NCBI GenBank assembly: GCA_902496665.1
Contig: CABVBU010000054.1
Span: forward strand, 1-6,189
Source: an uncultured Clostridium sp.
GTDB taxonomy: Bacteria; Bacillota; Clostridia; Lachnospirales; Lachnospiraceae
Length of the DNA: 6,189 nt
Reading direction: 5' to 3'
Below are positions 1 through 5,722 of the stretch, in pieces; within the stretch, counting starts at the first letter, position 1; each line of letters starts with the position of its first letter. The position numbers and the translations under genes are program-made. Under the pieces are notes generated by a model. The model was not told where the DNA came from. It did not search any database and saw nothing but the letters and a program-made list of their open reading frames with translations.

Positions 1-102
1 GCAATAAAACTTTTCCCCTGCAACTGCCACATCCCGCTTTTCAAAACACTGTCTGAAGGTCTGATAGACCATGACATTTTTCAGAATGAAATCGGGTCTC
101 AT
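1..102 (-). CDS. Partial N-terminus of an amidohydrolase-like enzyme (adenine deaminase style)
   Basis: The first 34 codons of a gene run off the left edge. The ATG at 100-102 follows a GAGGAA ribosome binding site (109-114) with 6 bases of spacing, and it starts only 16 bases after the binding-protein stop, so it is very likely the last visible gene of the same operon. The peptide begins MRPDFILKNVMVYQTF and continues to KRDVAVAGEKFYC. This resembles the opening beta-strands of the composite domain of metal-dependent amidohydrolases such as adenine deaminases and dihydroorotase-like enzymes, which typically read D-hydrophobic-I-K-N-x-x-V followed by a D-V-A-I-x-x-G-K-I turn. The metal-binding His-x-His motif would lie outside the window, so the family call rests on the N-terminal pattern alone. 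By inference from position, the enzyme acts on the compound imported by the adjoining transporter. A substrate cannot be named. Confidence 0.6.
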   Translation of the reverse strand, partial: MRPDFILKNVMVYQTFRQCFEKRDVAVAGEKFYC

Positions 103-118
103 ATGAATTTCCTCGTCA

Positions 119-1231
119 TTAGTTATTGATGGTTCTGTTCCAATGATCGATCCAGTTATTTAAGATCGGGTTTACAAAAGCATAGTCAACAACCTTAACA
201 TTTGCAGCCTTGTCGCCGTAAGTCATATCCTTGGACTCTTCCTCAGTGAATGTAACGTCCTTGTTTGTCGGTGCCTCGTTTAATGCCTTACCGGTCTTTG
301 TCTGAAGCTCCTCGCTGATACGGTAGTTGATGTACTCGTAAGCAAGCTCCTTGTTCGCACAGTTCTTTGTTACGTTGATGGTGTTGAAGTTTGCGTAAGC
401 TCCGTCCGGTGTAACGTAAACAAGTGTCGGGTTAGCGGCTACGATCGTCGGAACGCCGAAGTCACCGACAACTGCTGCTGCAACCTCACCGGATGTGAAC
501 ATGTTGATCAGGTCGGAAGACTTTGTGTAAGTCTTAACAAGGTTCGGCTTTAAGTCAGCAAGTGCCTTGAAAGCAGCCTCGCCGTTGTCTGTTGTTACGT
601 CAACGCCTGCGTGATCGCTTGCAACGTAAACCATAGCCGGTCCGAATGTTGTTGTGATCTCCGGGATGGAAACCATGCCTGCAAGGCGCTCGTCCCAAAG
701 GTCGTCAAAGCTTGTGATCTCAAATCCTGTAAGCTCCGGGTTGTAGATGATGCCGATGCTGTTGATGGTGTACGGAACACCCTGTCCAGCCTCTGCAAGC
801 TCCTTTGCAGCCGGGATCAGCTTTTCAGCATTCGGGATCTTGCTTAAGTCGATCGTATCGAAAAGTCCCTCGTCAGCGCCCTTCGCTGTCATAGCCTGGG
901 AGAGCTCGATCACGTCGATGGTGGAGTTCGGGTCTGCCGCTAACTTTGTATAACGGTCGTTTGTGCCGCCTGTCTCAGTTACGATCTCACAGCTGAACTC
1001 GTTCTCAAACGGTGTGTAAACCTCTTCTTCGGAAATATCTTCGCTGAGACCGTATGTGGATAATACAAGCTTCTGTGCGTCTCCGGAAGCTGCCTTTGTC
1101 TCTTCTGCGGAAGAAGCTGCCTCAGAACCTGCTGCCTGGCTTCCTGCTGCTGTGGTCTCTGTTGTGGATGCGCCGCCGCAAGCGGTAAGCATCATTGCTG
1201 CGCAAAGTACAACTGCTGCTGTTTTTTTCAT
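119..1231 (-). CDS. Lipoprotein substrate-binding protein of a PotD-like ABC importer
   Basis: This 370-residue extracellular solute-binding protein captures the ligand and delivers it to the two permeases. Residues 1-17 are a lipoprotein signal peptide (MKKTAA, a hydrophobic core, then LTAC) with the lipid-modified Cys at 18. A low-complexity Ala/Ser/Thr/Glu linker at about 19-50 tethers the protein to the membrane, as is common in Clostridia. The binding domain shows the polyamine/iron-type family signatures: VPYTINSIGIIYNP (152-165), SFDDLWD then LAGMVSIPE (174-191), a GDFGVP segment (256-261), an N-K-E-L-A-Y-E-Y-I-N-Y helix (293-303) and NEAPTNKDV near 318-326. The start is fixed by a GAGGAG ribosome binding site (1239-1244) with 7 bases of spacing. 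Where E. coli PotD has the spermidine-contacting F-W-M-D segment, this protein appears to read A-N-F-N (280-283). Polyamine binding is therefore doubtful and the ligand is unassigned. The gene is separated from the ATPase by a structured 250-base gap. Confidence 0.93.
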   Translation of the reverse strand: MKKTAAVVLCAAMMLTACGGASTTETTAAGSQAAGSEAASSAEETKAASGDAQKLVLSTYGLSEDISEEEVYTPFENEFSCEIVTETGGTNDRYTKLAADPNSTIDVIELSQAMTAKGADEGLFDTIDLSKIPNAEKLIPAAKELAEAGQGVPYTINSIGIIYNPELTGFEITSFDDLWDERLAGMVSIPEITTTFGPAMVYVASDHAGVDVTTDNGEAAFKALADLKPNLVKTYTKSSDLINMFTSGEVAAAVVGDFGVPTIVAANPTLVYVTPDGAYANFNTINVTKNCANKELAYEYINYRISEELQTKTGKALNEAPTNKDVTFTEEESKDMTYGDKAANVKVVDYAFVNPILNNWIDHWNRTINN

Positions 1232-1266
1232 GGTTTTTCTCCTCTTTCTCTCTTTTTAAGATAATG

Positions 1267-1314
1267 TTTTGCAGCCACCCCGCAGGTCTGTGCTTTCCGC
1301 ACAGGCTGCACAAA
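1267..1314 (-). ncRNA. Two-state hairpin upstream of the binding-protein start
   Basis: An inner hairpin CTGTGC-GGAAA-GCACAG (1288-1304) can sit on either of two lower stems. One is GCAG/CTGC (1306-1309 with 1282-1285). The other is a longer TGCAGCC/GGCTGCA helix (1304-1310 with 1270-1276), extended by three T-A pairs past a bulged G at 1311. The two lower stems use the same upstream bases and are mutually exclusive. The longer helix ends 22 bases before the ribosome binding site at 1239-1244, so direct occlusion of that site is not evident. Confidence 0.4.
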
Positions 1315-1409
1315 TGGGCAGTTGCATATTTTCCCGCATGAATATGGGGCTGTTCCGGAGCTATCCGTCCATATCCCCCACATTCAGCGATGGTTCCCTT
1401 CATTGTTTT

Positions 1410-1471
1410 CCGTCCGGAGAACGATTCGAGCTTTCCGGTTCTCCCTTCGGCGCATGACCTGCGCCAGACGG
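1410..1471 (-). ncRNA. Candidate three-way-junction RNA element
   Basis: In the minus-strand RNA, P1 pairs CCGTCT (1466-1471) with GGACGG (1410-1415), five Watson-Crick pairs plus one G-U. P2 is GGCGCA/TGCGCC with a five-base loop (1449-1465) and abuts P1 directly. P3 is GGAGAAC/GTTCTCC (1438-1444 with 1416-1422) around a 15-base loop and abuts the other P1 strand. Only four bases (1445-1448, GAAG in the RNA) are unpaired at the junction. The element starts 10 bases after the ATPase stop codon. The innermost P1 pair is a wobble in the minus-strand RNA but an A-C mismatch on the plus strand, which mildly favours the minus orientation. The function is unknown. Confidence 0.45.
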
Positions 1472-1481
1472 TCCTGAGTCC

Positions 1482-2522
1482 CTATCTTCTCACCAGGATC
1501 AGCTTATCCTTCGGCAGATACAGCCGGATCTCCTCGCCCTCTTTATAAACATGGTCCGTTCCCATATTTACCTTCAGGACACCTGCGGAAGTCTCCACCT
1601 CGTACTGGTAGCTCTTCCCGAGGAATGTGCGGACACCGATCGTTCCGCTTAAGACATTCTCTGTCTGAACATCGTCTGCCAGACAGATATCGTCCGGACG
1701 GATCGTTCCCGCGAAGTTCTCGCACTCAAGATCCATGGAAGTTATGAACTCGCTTCCATCCGGCGCCGTATAAACGCCGTCCTGCTTCTTCGCAAGCTCA
1801 AGGAAGTTCTCGAAACCGATGAATCTCGCGACGAACTCCGTCGCCGGTCTCTTATAGATGTTCTCCGGTGTGTCGAACTGCTCGATCACGCCGCCGTTCA
1901 TAACGGCTACCTTGTCGGAGATGGAGAAGCATTCTTCCTGATCATGTGTAACAAATAATGTGGTAATTCCAAGGCGATTCTGAAGTCTCTTGATCTCCAC
2001 ACGCATGGAAAGTCTCAATTTCGCGTCAAGGTTGGATAACGGCTCATCCAAAAGCAGTAGCTTTGGCTCGATGACAAGTGCTCTCGCGAGGGCAACTCTC
2101 TGGCGCTGTCCGCCGGACATCTGCTTCGGGAAACGGTCGGCAAGTTCTGTCAGGCCGCAGACCTCAAGGATCTCCCTGACCTTCTTGTCGATCAGGTCCT
2201 TGTCCATCTTTCTTGTTCTGAGCCCGAACGCTACATTGTCATAAACACTTAAATGCGGGAACAGGGCGTAACTCTGGAATACCAGACCAAACTGACGCTT
2301 GTGGACCGGGACCTTTGTCATATCCTCACCATCTAATGTGAAGGTTCCGCCCTGCGGGTCGATAAAGCCTGCAACAACGCGGAGTGTCGTGGACTTACCG
2401 CATCCGCTGGGTCCTAAGAGGGATACGAGCTCGCCCTCCTCGACTTCCAGATTCAGCCCCTTTAAGATCTGTTTCTTTTTATCGTAACTTACGTCGATTC
2501 CATTTAAACTCATAAAAGCCAT
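1482..2522 (-). CDS. ABC transporter ATPase with TOBE domain (PotA/FbpC type)
   Basis: This cytoplasmic ATP-hydrolysing subunit powers the importer. In the 346-residue form the Walker A motif GPSGCGKST is at 37-45, the Q-loop Gln at 83 (VFQSYALFPHL), the signature MSGGQRQR begins at 135, Walker B LLLLDEP is at 155-161 with catalytic Glu160, the D-loop SNLD follows, and the switch His is at 193 (VTHDQEE). The C-terminal part from about 270 has the I-R-P-D-D strand and the beta-rich character of a TOBE domain. All catalytic residues are present and the length fits the family. An in-frame ATG at 2528 is only 3 bases from the AAGGAG site, whereas the ATG at 2522 has 9 bases of spacing and is preferred. 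The gene lies directly downstream of permease 2. Family members import polyamines, iron, thiamine or related small molecules, and specificity lies in the binding protein. Confidence 0.96.
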   Translation of the reverse strand: MAFMSLNGIDVSYDKKKQILKGLNLEVEEGELVSLLGPSGCGKSTTLRVVAGFIDPQGGTFTLDGEDMTKVPVHKRQFGLVFQSYALFPHLSVYDNVAFGLRTRKMDKDLIDKKVREILEVCGLTELADRFPKQMSGGQRQRVALARALVIEPKLLLLDEPLSNLDAKLRLSMRVEIKRLQNRLGITTLFVTHDQEECFSISDKVAVMNGGVIEQFDTPENIYKRPATEFVARFIGFENFLELAKKQDGVYTAPDGSEFITSMDLECENFAGTIRPDDICLADDVQTENVLSGTIGVRTFLGKSYQYEVETSAGVLKVNMGTDHVYKEGEEIRLYLPKDKLILVRR

Positions 2523-2531
2523 GGTCATATT

Positions 2532-2537
2532 CTCCTT
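2532..2537 (-). promoter_or_regulatory. Ribosome binding site of the ATPase gene, embedding the permease 2 stop
   Basis: The minus strand reads TAAGGAGAATATGACCATG. AAGGAG is 3 bases from the first ATG (2528) and 9 bases from the second (2522), which decides the start in favour of the second. The TAA stop of permease 2 (2536-2538) is part of this site, implying translational coupling. Confidence 0.75.
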
Positions 2538-3318
2538 ATTTTGCCAGGGCTGCGATACCCAGTGTGCGGTCTACGATCACCATGATGACTACGGTAGCTG
2601 CCATTAAAAGTACGGAAACCGCCGATACGGTCGGATCATAGTTGTATTCAATATAGTTCATCAGTGTCGACGGGAATGTGGAAACGCCCGGTCCGGATAA
2701 GAACATGGACACCGGAATGTTGTTGAAGGAATTGATGAACGCCAGCATGAACGCGGAAGAGATACCGGAAGTCACGTTTGGGAGAACGACCTTGAAGAAC
2801 GCCGCCCCTTTCGGACATCCGAGGCTCCATGCCGCCTCCTCGATGGAAAAGTCGAACTGTTCCATTGCGGAGCCGACTACGCGGATCACATACGGAAGTG
2901 TTACCATAAAATGACCTGCCAGAAGTCCCGCAAATACCGGGATCCTGAGTGTCAGGATCAAGCACTGGTACATAATAAAACCGATTACGATTCCCGGAAC
3001 AATGGTTGGGGAAAGGAAGATGGACTTTAATAACTGCTTTCCTTTTAAACCAGATCTCGCCAGCGCATAAGCCGCCGGGATTCCGACCAGAAGAGAGATG
3101 CATGTCGCGAGGAGCGCGACCTCAAGGCTGGTCAGGAATGATCTGCGGAAAGACTTTAACGCGAACACGTTCGCGAACCATTTCGTCGAGAAGGACTCGA
3201 TCGGGAATGTGATGGCGCTTCCGCCGCCGAATGCCGTTACGGTGATGATCAGTAACGGGATCATCAAAAATGCAAATACGATCGCTGCCCATATGGTCAG
3301 CACTTTATTTTTACGCAT
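2536..3318 (-). CDS. ABC transporter permease 2 (PotC-like)
   Basis: This inner-membrane subunit, 260 residues from the preferred ATG, forms half of the translocation channel. It has about six hydrophobic segments: an N-terminal anchor near 10-30, segments near 64-86, 100-118 and 128-150, then the cytoplasmic EAA loop, and two C-terminal segments near 187-207 and 231-249. The EAA loop, E-E-A-A-W-S-L-G then 11 residues to L-P (about 160-180), is the docking site for the ATPase. A GTG at 3325-3327 in the same frame would add three residues, but that GTG is the end of the GAGGTG ribosome binding site serving the ATG at 3318, so the ATG is chosen. The start overlaps the end of permease 1 by 8 bases. 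The pair matches the PotB/PotC arrangement, this being the C-type partner. Confidence 0.95.
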   Translation of the reverse strand: MRKNKVLTIWAAIVFAFLMIPLLIITVTAFGGGSAITFPIESFSTKWFANVFALKSFRRSFLTSLEVALLATCISLLVGIPAAYALARSGLKGKQLLKSIFLSPTIVPGIVIGFIMYQCLILTLRIPVFAGLLAGHFMVTLPYVIRVVGSAMEQFDFSIEEAAWSLGCPKGAAFFKVVLPNVTSGISSAFMLAFINSFNNIPVSMFLSGPGVSTFPSTLMNYIEYNYDPTVSAVSVLLMAATVVIMVIVDRTLGIAALAK

Positions 3319-4144
3319 AATCTTCACCTCTGCGGTCCAGCCGTGCGGCCAGAGCGTTAAATCCTTTGATCACAACCAGGGTTACAACGATCATGATGAG
3401 GGCGATCACGGACGCGCCGGTCCAGTCGCTGACGGACATCGCTCTCTGGTAGATCAATGTCGCCATAACCATGTTGCTGTTGCCTCCTAATAACTGCGGC
3501 GTCGTGTAAGCGGTCAGGGTTCCGGTAAATACCAGAATACCGCCGACGATGATTCCCGGAAGACTCATCGGGAAGATGACCTTCATGAACGCTTCCGTTC
3601 TTGAAGCTCCGAGGCTCTGTGCCGCCTCCATCATGTCATCATCAATATTTTCCATAACACCGGCAACTGTCACAATCATCAGCGGAAGGAACAGGTATAC
3701 AGAACCAATGATGATAGAAAAGTCAGTGTATAAAAGCTTCATCGGCTTCTCGATCAGTCCCATAGCCATCATAGCCTTGTTGATGATCCCGTTGCTGCCG
3801 AGAATATTGATCCATGCAAAGCTTCGGATAACGGAGTTTGTCATCATCGGGAAGATCGACGCCGAGAGGAGAAGTCCTCTCCATTTCTTATCACAGCGGC
3901 TGATGAAATATGCCGTCGGGATGCCGCCCACCATACAGACAAAGGTGGTGATGACCGCGATCTTCACGGTTCTCAAAAAGATCTTTCTGTAATACTCGTC
4001 CTTAAAAAAGTCCACGTATGCGCTGAACGGGTAATCTCCCGTAAACACGCTTGGAACCAGAACGCGAAGCAGCGGGATCATCAGGAACAGAAATAAGATC
4101 ACCAGTCCCGGAACCAGCATGCACCATGCACTGCTCTTTTTCAT
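3311..4144 (-). CDS. ABC transporter permease 1 (PotB-like)
   Basis: This is the first gene of the operon, a 277-residue inner-membrane permease. Hydrophobic segments are visible near 8-32, 58-80, 90-112, 141-165, 196-215 and 243-262, matching six membrane spans. The EAA loop M-E-A-A-Q-S-L-G-A-S, followed by V-I-F-P and L-P (about 172-196), is the conserved ATPase-docking motif of binding-protein-dependent permeases. The ATG at 4142-4144 follows an AGGGG site (4152-4156) with 7 bases of spacing. The 3' end overlaps permease 2, so the two are probably translated together and assemble as a heterodimer. The order permease, permease, ATPase, binding protein differs from E. coli potABCD, where the ATPase is first. 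A strong promoter lies about 95 bases upstream. Confidence 0.95.
   Translation of the reverse strand: MKKSSAWCMLVPGLVILFLFLMIPLLRVLVPSVFTGDYPFSAYVDFFKDEYYRKIFLRTVKIAVITTFVCMVGGIPTAYFISRCDKKWRGLLLSASIFPMMTNSVIRSFAWINILGSNGIINKAMMAMGLIEKPMKLLYTDFSIIIGSVYLFLPLMIVTVAGVMENIDDDMMEAAQSLGASRTEAFMKVIFPMSLPGIIVGGILVFTGTLTAYTTPQLLGGNSNMVMATLIYQRAMSVSDWTGASVIALIMIVVTLVVIKGFNALAARLDRRGEDYA
3325..3330 (-). promoter_or_regulatory. Ribosome binding site deciding the permease 2 start
   Basis: GAGGTG on the minus strand lies 6 bases before the ATG at 3318, inside the last codons of permease 1. An upstream GTG in the same frame is part of this site and has no good site of its own. Confidence 0.65.
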
Positions 4145-4239
4145 TGCTTTGCCCCTTTCTTAACTGTGCGTAATAAATTTCAATTAGCGTTTCTTATAAA
4201 TATTTGTTTTTTCATCAATTACACTTATATTTTACATTC

Positions 4240-4268
4240 ATTATAAAAAGTGATATACTATACGTCAA
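4240..4268 (-). promoter_or_regulatory. Promoter of the transporter operon
   Basis: On the minus strand, TTGACG (4263-4268) and a perfect TATAAT (4240-4245) are separated by exactly 17 bases, which fits a vegetative sigma-A promoter. Transcription would begin near 4233, giving a leader of about 89 bases before permease 1. No strong secondary structure was seen in that leader. Confidence 0.8.
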
Positions 4269-4286
4269 ATACATATTATCTATAAT
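4250..4286 (+). promoter_or_regulatory. Weak candidate promoter(s) for the LysR gene
   Basis: Two possible -10 elements face the regulator: TATTAT (4274-4279), with GTGATA (4250-4255, four of six matches to TTGACA) 18 bases upstream, and TATAAT (4281-4286), with no recognisable -35. Either would overlap the -35 region of the divergent operon promoter, so one bound regulator could affect both. Confidence 0.35.
4251..4267. promoter_or_regulatory. Imperfect dyad over the operon -35 element, possible LysR operator
   Basis: The 17 bases have the symmetric form TGA-N2-TA-N3-TA-N2-TCA. They cover most of the -35 hexamer of the operon promoter and part of its spacer. The dyad does not fit the usual T-N11-A pattern of LysR sites, so the assignment is a guess based on symmetry and position between the divergent genes. 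Confidence 0.3.
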
Positions 4287-4319
4287 TTTTATGCAGTAAA
4301 GCTATGAGGAGGCCCCTGT

Positions 4320-5243
4320 ATGGAATTGAAAGAAGCCCGCTATATTCTGGCGATCGCCCGCCACCAGAGCATCGGCAAAGCCGCCGAATCCCTTTATATC
4401 TCCCAGCCGTCCCTGAGCAAGTACTTAAAGAACCTGGAAGAACGTCTCGGCGCTCCGCTGTTCAGCCGCCACGAAAACCGCTACTACCCGACCTACATGG
4501 GTGAACGCTATCTCCACTACGCCGAACAGATCGTTGCCTGCGGCGATGAGTGGATGCAGGAATATGACGATATCGCTCACCGTCAGCGCGGCCGCTTAAA
4601 CATCGCCGTGCCGATCATGATGGGCAGCACGCTGATCGAACCGATGTTGGCGCCGTTTCATAAACGATACCCCTATGTGACCTTAAATATCATGGAAGCC
4701 GTAAATTTCATTGCGGAGAACAGTCTGGAGACCTCATCCATCGACCTGACCCTTTACAATATCCATGAATTTCCCGAGACCATGGACTACCAGATCCTGC
4801 GCTCTGAGGAGATTGTTCTGGTCCTGCATGAAAACCATCCTCTCGCCGCAAAAGCCCTCACCCGCCCCGGCTTCCGCTACCCGTGGCTGGATCTTTCCCT
4901 ATTAAAAGACGAAAACTTTATTCTCCTCTACCCGGACCAGAACACCGGTGGCATCTCTCTGGATCTCTTTAAAGAGTATAACATCAATCCACCTGTCTCT
5001 CTCCACACGAGAAACTCCTCTATGTCGATCCATCTGGCCATGGACGGCGTCGGCGCTGCATTCGCCCCGGAGAGCTATTTCCACCATGAAAACCAGTACA
5101 CCGGAAACCGCGCCCTCTGCTTTTCCGTCGGCCATAAACCGGCCCTCACAACTACCATCGCCGCCTATCGGAAAAACCGGTATCTGCCGCAGCATGCGAG
5201 GGATTTTCTGGAAATGATCCGGGAATATTGCCGGGAGAAGTAA
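4320..5243 (+). CDS. LysR-family transcriptional regulator, divergent to the transporter operon
   Basis: This 307-residue DNA-binding regulator has the standard LysR layout. The N-terminal winged helix-turn-helix spans residues 1-60, with the recognition region AAESLYISQPSLSKYLKNLE (21-40) and the following wing ERLGAPLFSR. A linker helix at about 61-90 precedes an effector-binding domain of two alpha/beta lobes beginning at GRLNIAV (91-97). The start has an AGGAGG site (4307-4312) with 7 bases of spacing. The family normally senses a small molecule linked to its neighbouring pathway, so the natural effector here is the imported compound or the product of the downstream hydrolase; this is inference. 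The length is typical and no residue is obviously missing. The gene is unlinked to anything downstream on its strand. Confidence 0.95.
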   Translation: MELKEARYILAIARHQSIGKAAESLYISQPSLSKYLKNLEERLGAPLFSRHENRYYPTYMGERYLHYAEQIVACGDEWMQEYDDIAHRQRGRLNIAVPIMMGSTLIEPMLAPFHKRYPYVTLNIMEAVNFIAENSLETSSIDLTLYNIHEFPETMDYQILRSEEIVLVLHENHPLAAKALTRPGFRYPWLDLSLLKDENFILLYPDQNTGGISLDLFKEYNINPPVSLHTRNSSMSIHLAMDGVGAAFAPESYFHHENQYTGNRALCFSVGHKPALTTTIAAYRKNRYLPQHARDFLEMIREYCREK

Positions 5244-5346
5244 AAAGGCCGCACACCATAAAAGAAGCCGGATACTATATTTGCATCTGCTCCTTTCGCA
5301 AAAAATAAGCAGCCACACACCGCAGCGCATGACTGCTATGTAATAA
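5244..5346. other. Short spacer after the LysR gene
   Basis: No coding region, RNA gene or strong hairpin was found between the LysR stop codon and the terminator hairpin. A weak CTGCT/AGCAG pairing with a 16-base loop is visible, with no T-run after it. Confidence 0.5.
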
Positions 5347-5387
5347 AAATATCTCCATCATTTCGAAAGAGAATGACGGAGATATTT
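5347..5387 (-). terminator. Hairpin terminator, best read on the minus strand
   Basis: Arms of 16 bases (5347-5362 and 5372-5387) enclose a 9-base loop. The one non-complementary position is a G-U pair in minus-strand RNA and an A-C mismatch in plus-strand RNA. On the minus strand the stem runs into TATTTTTATT, a usable U-tract. On the plus strand the tail is TATTTCG, so it could only weakly stop transcription from the LysR gene 103 bases away. It lies 4 bases past the stop of the minus-strand reading frame at 5392-5520. Confidence 0.65.
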
Positions 5388-5391
5388 CGCC

Positions 5392-5520
5392 CTACTTATT
5401 CGGTTCTATAAGCATAGGAACCTGATAAACCGCACTTGATAGCGTACTCATCAAAGAGTTTATCTTTATCACTGACATCATCGTAATATTGGCAATACTC
5501 TCGTGATTGTTTTCATATAA
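5392..5520 (-). pseudogene. Unidentified short reading frame, possible gene remnant
   Basis: A minus-strand frame of 42 codons is open between TGA (5521-5523) and TAG (5392-5394). It encodes YENNHESIANITMMSVIK and ends SAVYQVPMLIEPNK. The amino-acid usage is protein-like, and the terminator 4 bases past the stop suggests a genuine gene end. There is no start codon with a ribosome binding site at the left of the frame. An overlapping frame (5478-5540) reads MFLKADDYMKT, so a frameshift may have split one gene. No family was recognised. It could be the C-terminal scrap of a deleted gene or a chance frame. Confidence 0.3.
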
Positions 5521-5623
5521 TCATCCGCTTTCAAAAACATAAATTTTTTTGTTTTTTGAAAACGGCATCTATGTAAAGGCAGCCGCCTTGATAAGCATTC
5601 CGGGTGATTATTTCCACCAAAAA

Positions 5624-5722
5624 AAGCACGTTCCCAAGGGGAAGCGAACCCTCAACTAGTGCTTAGGAGCAAGGCTCTTTGCTGTCGCTCCTTGTCGCTC
5701 TGTGTCGGTATTTGTCGCTGAA
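5624..5722. repeat. Origin-like cluster: nested hairpins beside four 10-bp iterons
   Basis: A stem AAGCAC/GTGCTT (5624-5629, 5659-5664) encloses TTCCC-AAG-GGGAA (5631-5643). AGGAGC/GCTCCT (5665-5670, 5687-5692) follows, with an alternative GAGC-AAG-GCTC inside it. Then come four copies of TGTCG starting at 5683, 5693, 5703 and 5713, exactly 10 bases apart; copies 1, 2 and 4 extend to TGTCGCT. Nested hairpins next to short iterons at helical spacing are typical of relaxase-binding transfer origins of integrative and mobilizable elements in Firmicutes. No relaxase gene lies in the window, so the role is inferred. On the minus strand the AAGCAC stem is followed by seven Ts and could also serve as a terminator. 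Confidence 0.4.

Larger units (their letters stand above)
1232..1481 (-). promoter_or_regulatory. Structured 250-base untranslated gap before the binding-protein gene
   Basis: No gene is supported in this gap. On the minus strand it carries a three-way-junction fold (1410-1471), a central block with competing short stems (CATATT/AATATG at 1325-1330 and 1341-1346, against ATATGG/CCATAT), and a two-state hairpin (1267-1314) close to the ribosome binding site. No hairpin is followed by a T-run, so an intrinsic terminator is not apparent, and no convincing -35/-10 pair for a separate promoter was found. The likely reading is that transcription continues from the ATPase gene into the binding-protein gene through this leader. 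It may then act as a processing or stability element that raises binding-protein yield, or as a ligand-responsive element. Both roles are inference. Confidence 0.5.

Noticed and set aside
1122..1403. 93-codon minus-strand open frame across the gap, with a C-x-x-C motif
   Set aside because: It has no good ribosome binding site, runs out of frame into the binding-protein signal peptide region, and covers the structured gap. It is a shadow frame.
1449..1465. GGCGCA/TGCGCC hairpin as a terminator after the ATPase gene
   Set aside because: No T-run follows on either strand, and the downstream genes belong to the same functional unit.
1408..1476. Resemblance to a glycine riboswitch (GCGCCGAAGGG block within a three-way junction)
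   Set aside because: The characteristic CTCTCAGG-type block and the GGAGAG P1 strand of glycine aptamers are absent, and the bases after CCGAAGG diverge. The similarity is too short to name the family.
3319..3327. GTG start for permease 2, three codons upstream of the ATG
   Set aside because: The GTG is part of the GAGGTG ribosome binding site of the ATG at 3318 and lacks its own site.
119..4144. Assigning pot gene symbols (spermidine/putrescine)
   Set aside because: The family architecture fits, but the binding protein appears to lack the polyamine-contacting residues, so specific symbols would overstate the evidence.
4902..5330. 142-codon minus-strand open frame opposite the LysR gene
   Set aside because: It is antisense to a well-supported LysR effector domain, with Cys/Arg-rich composition and no recognisable motif.
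5683..5722. CRISPR array suggested by the regularly spaced repeats
   Set aside because: The repeats are only 5 to 8 bases with 10-bp periodicity, far too short for CRISPR repeats and spacers.
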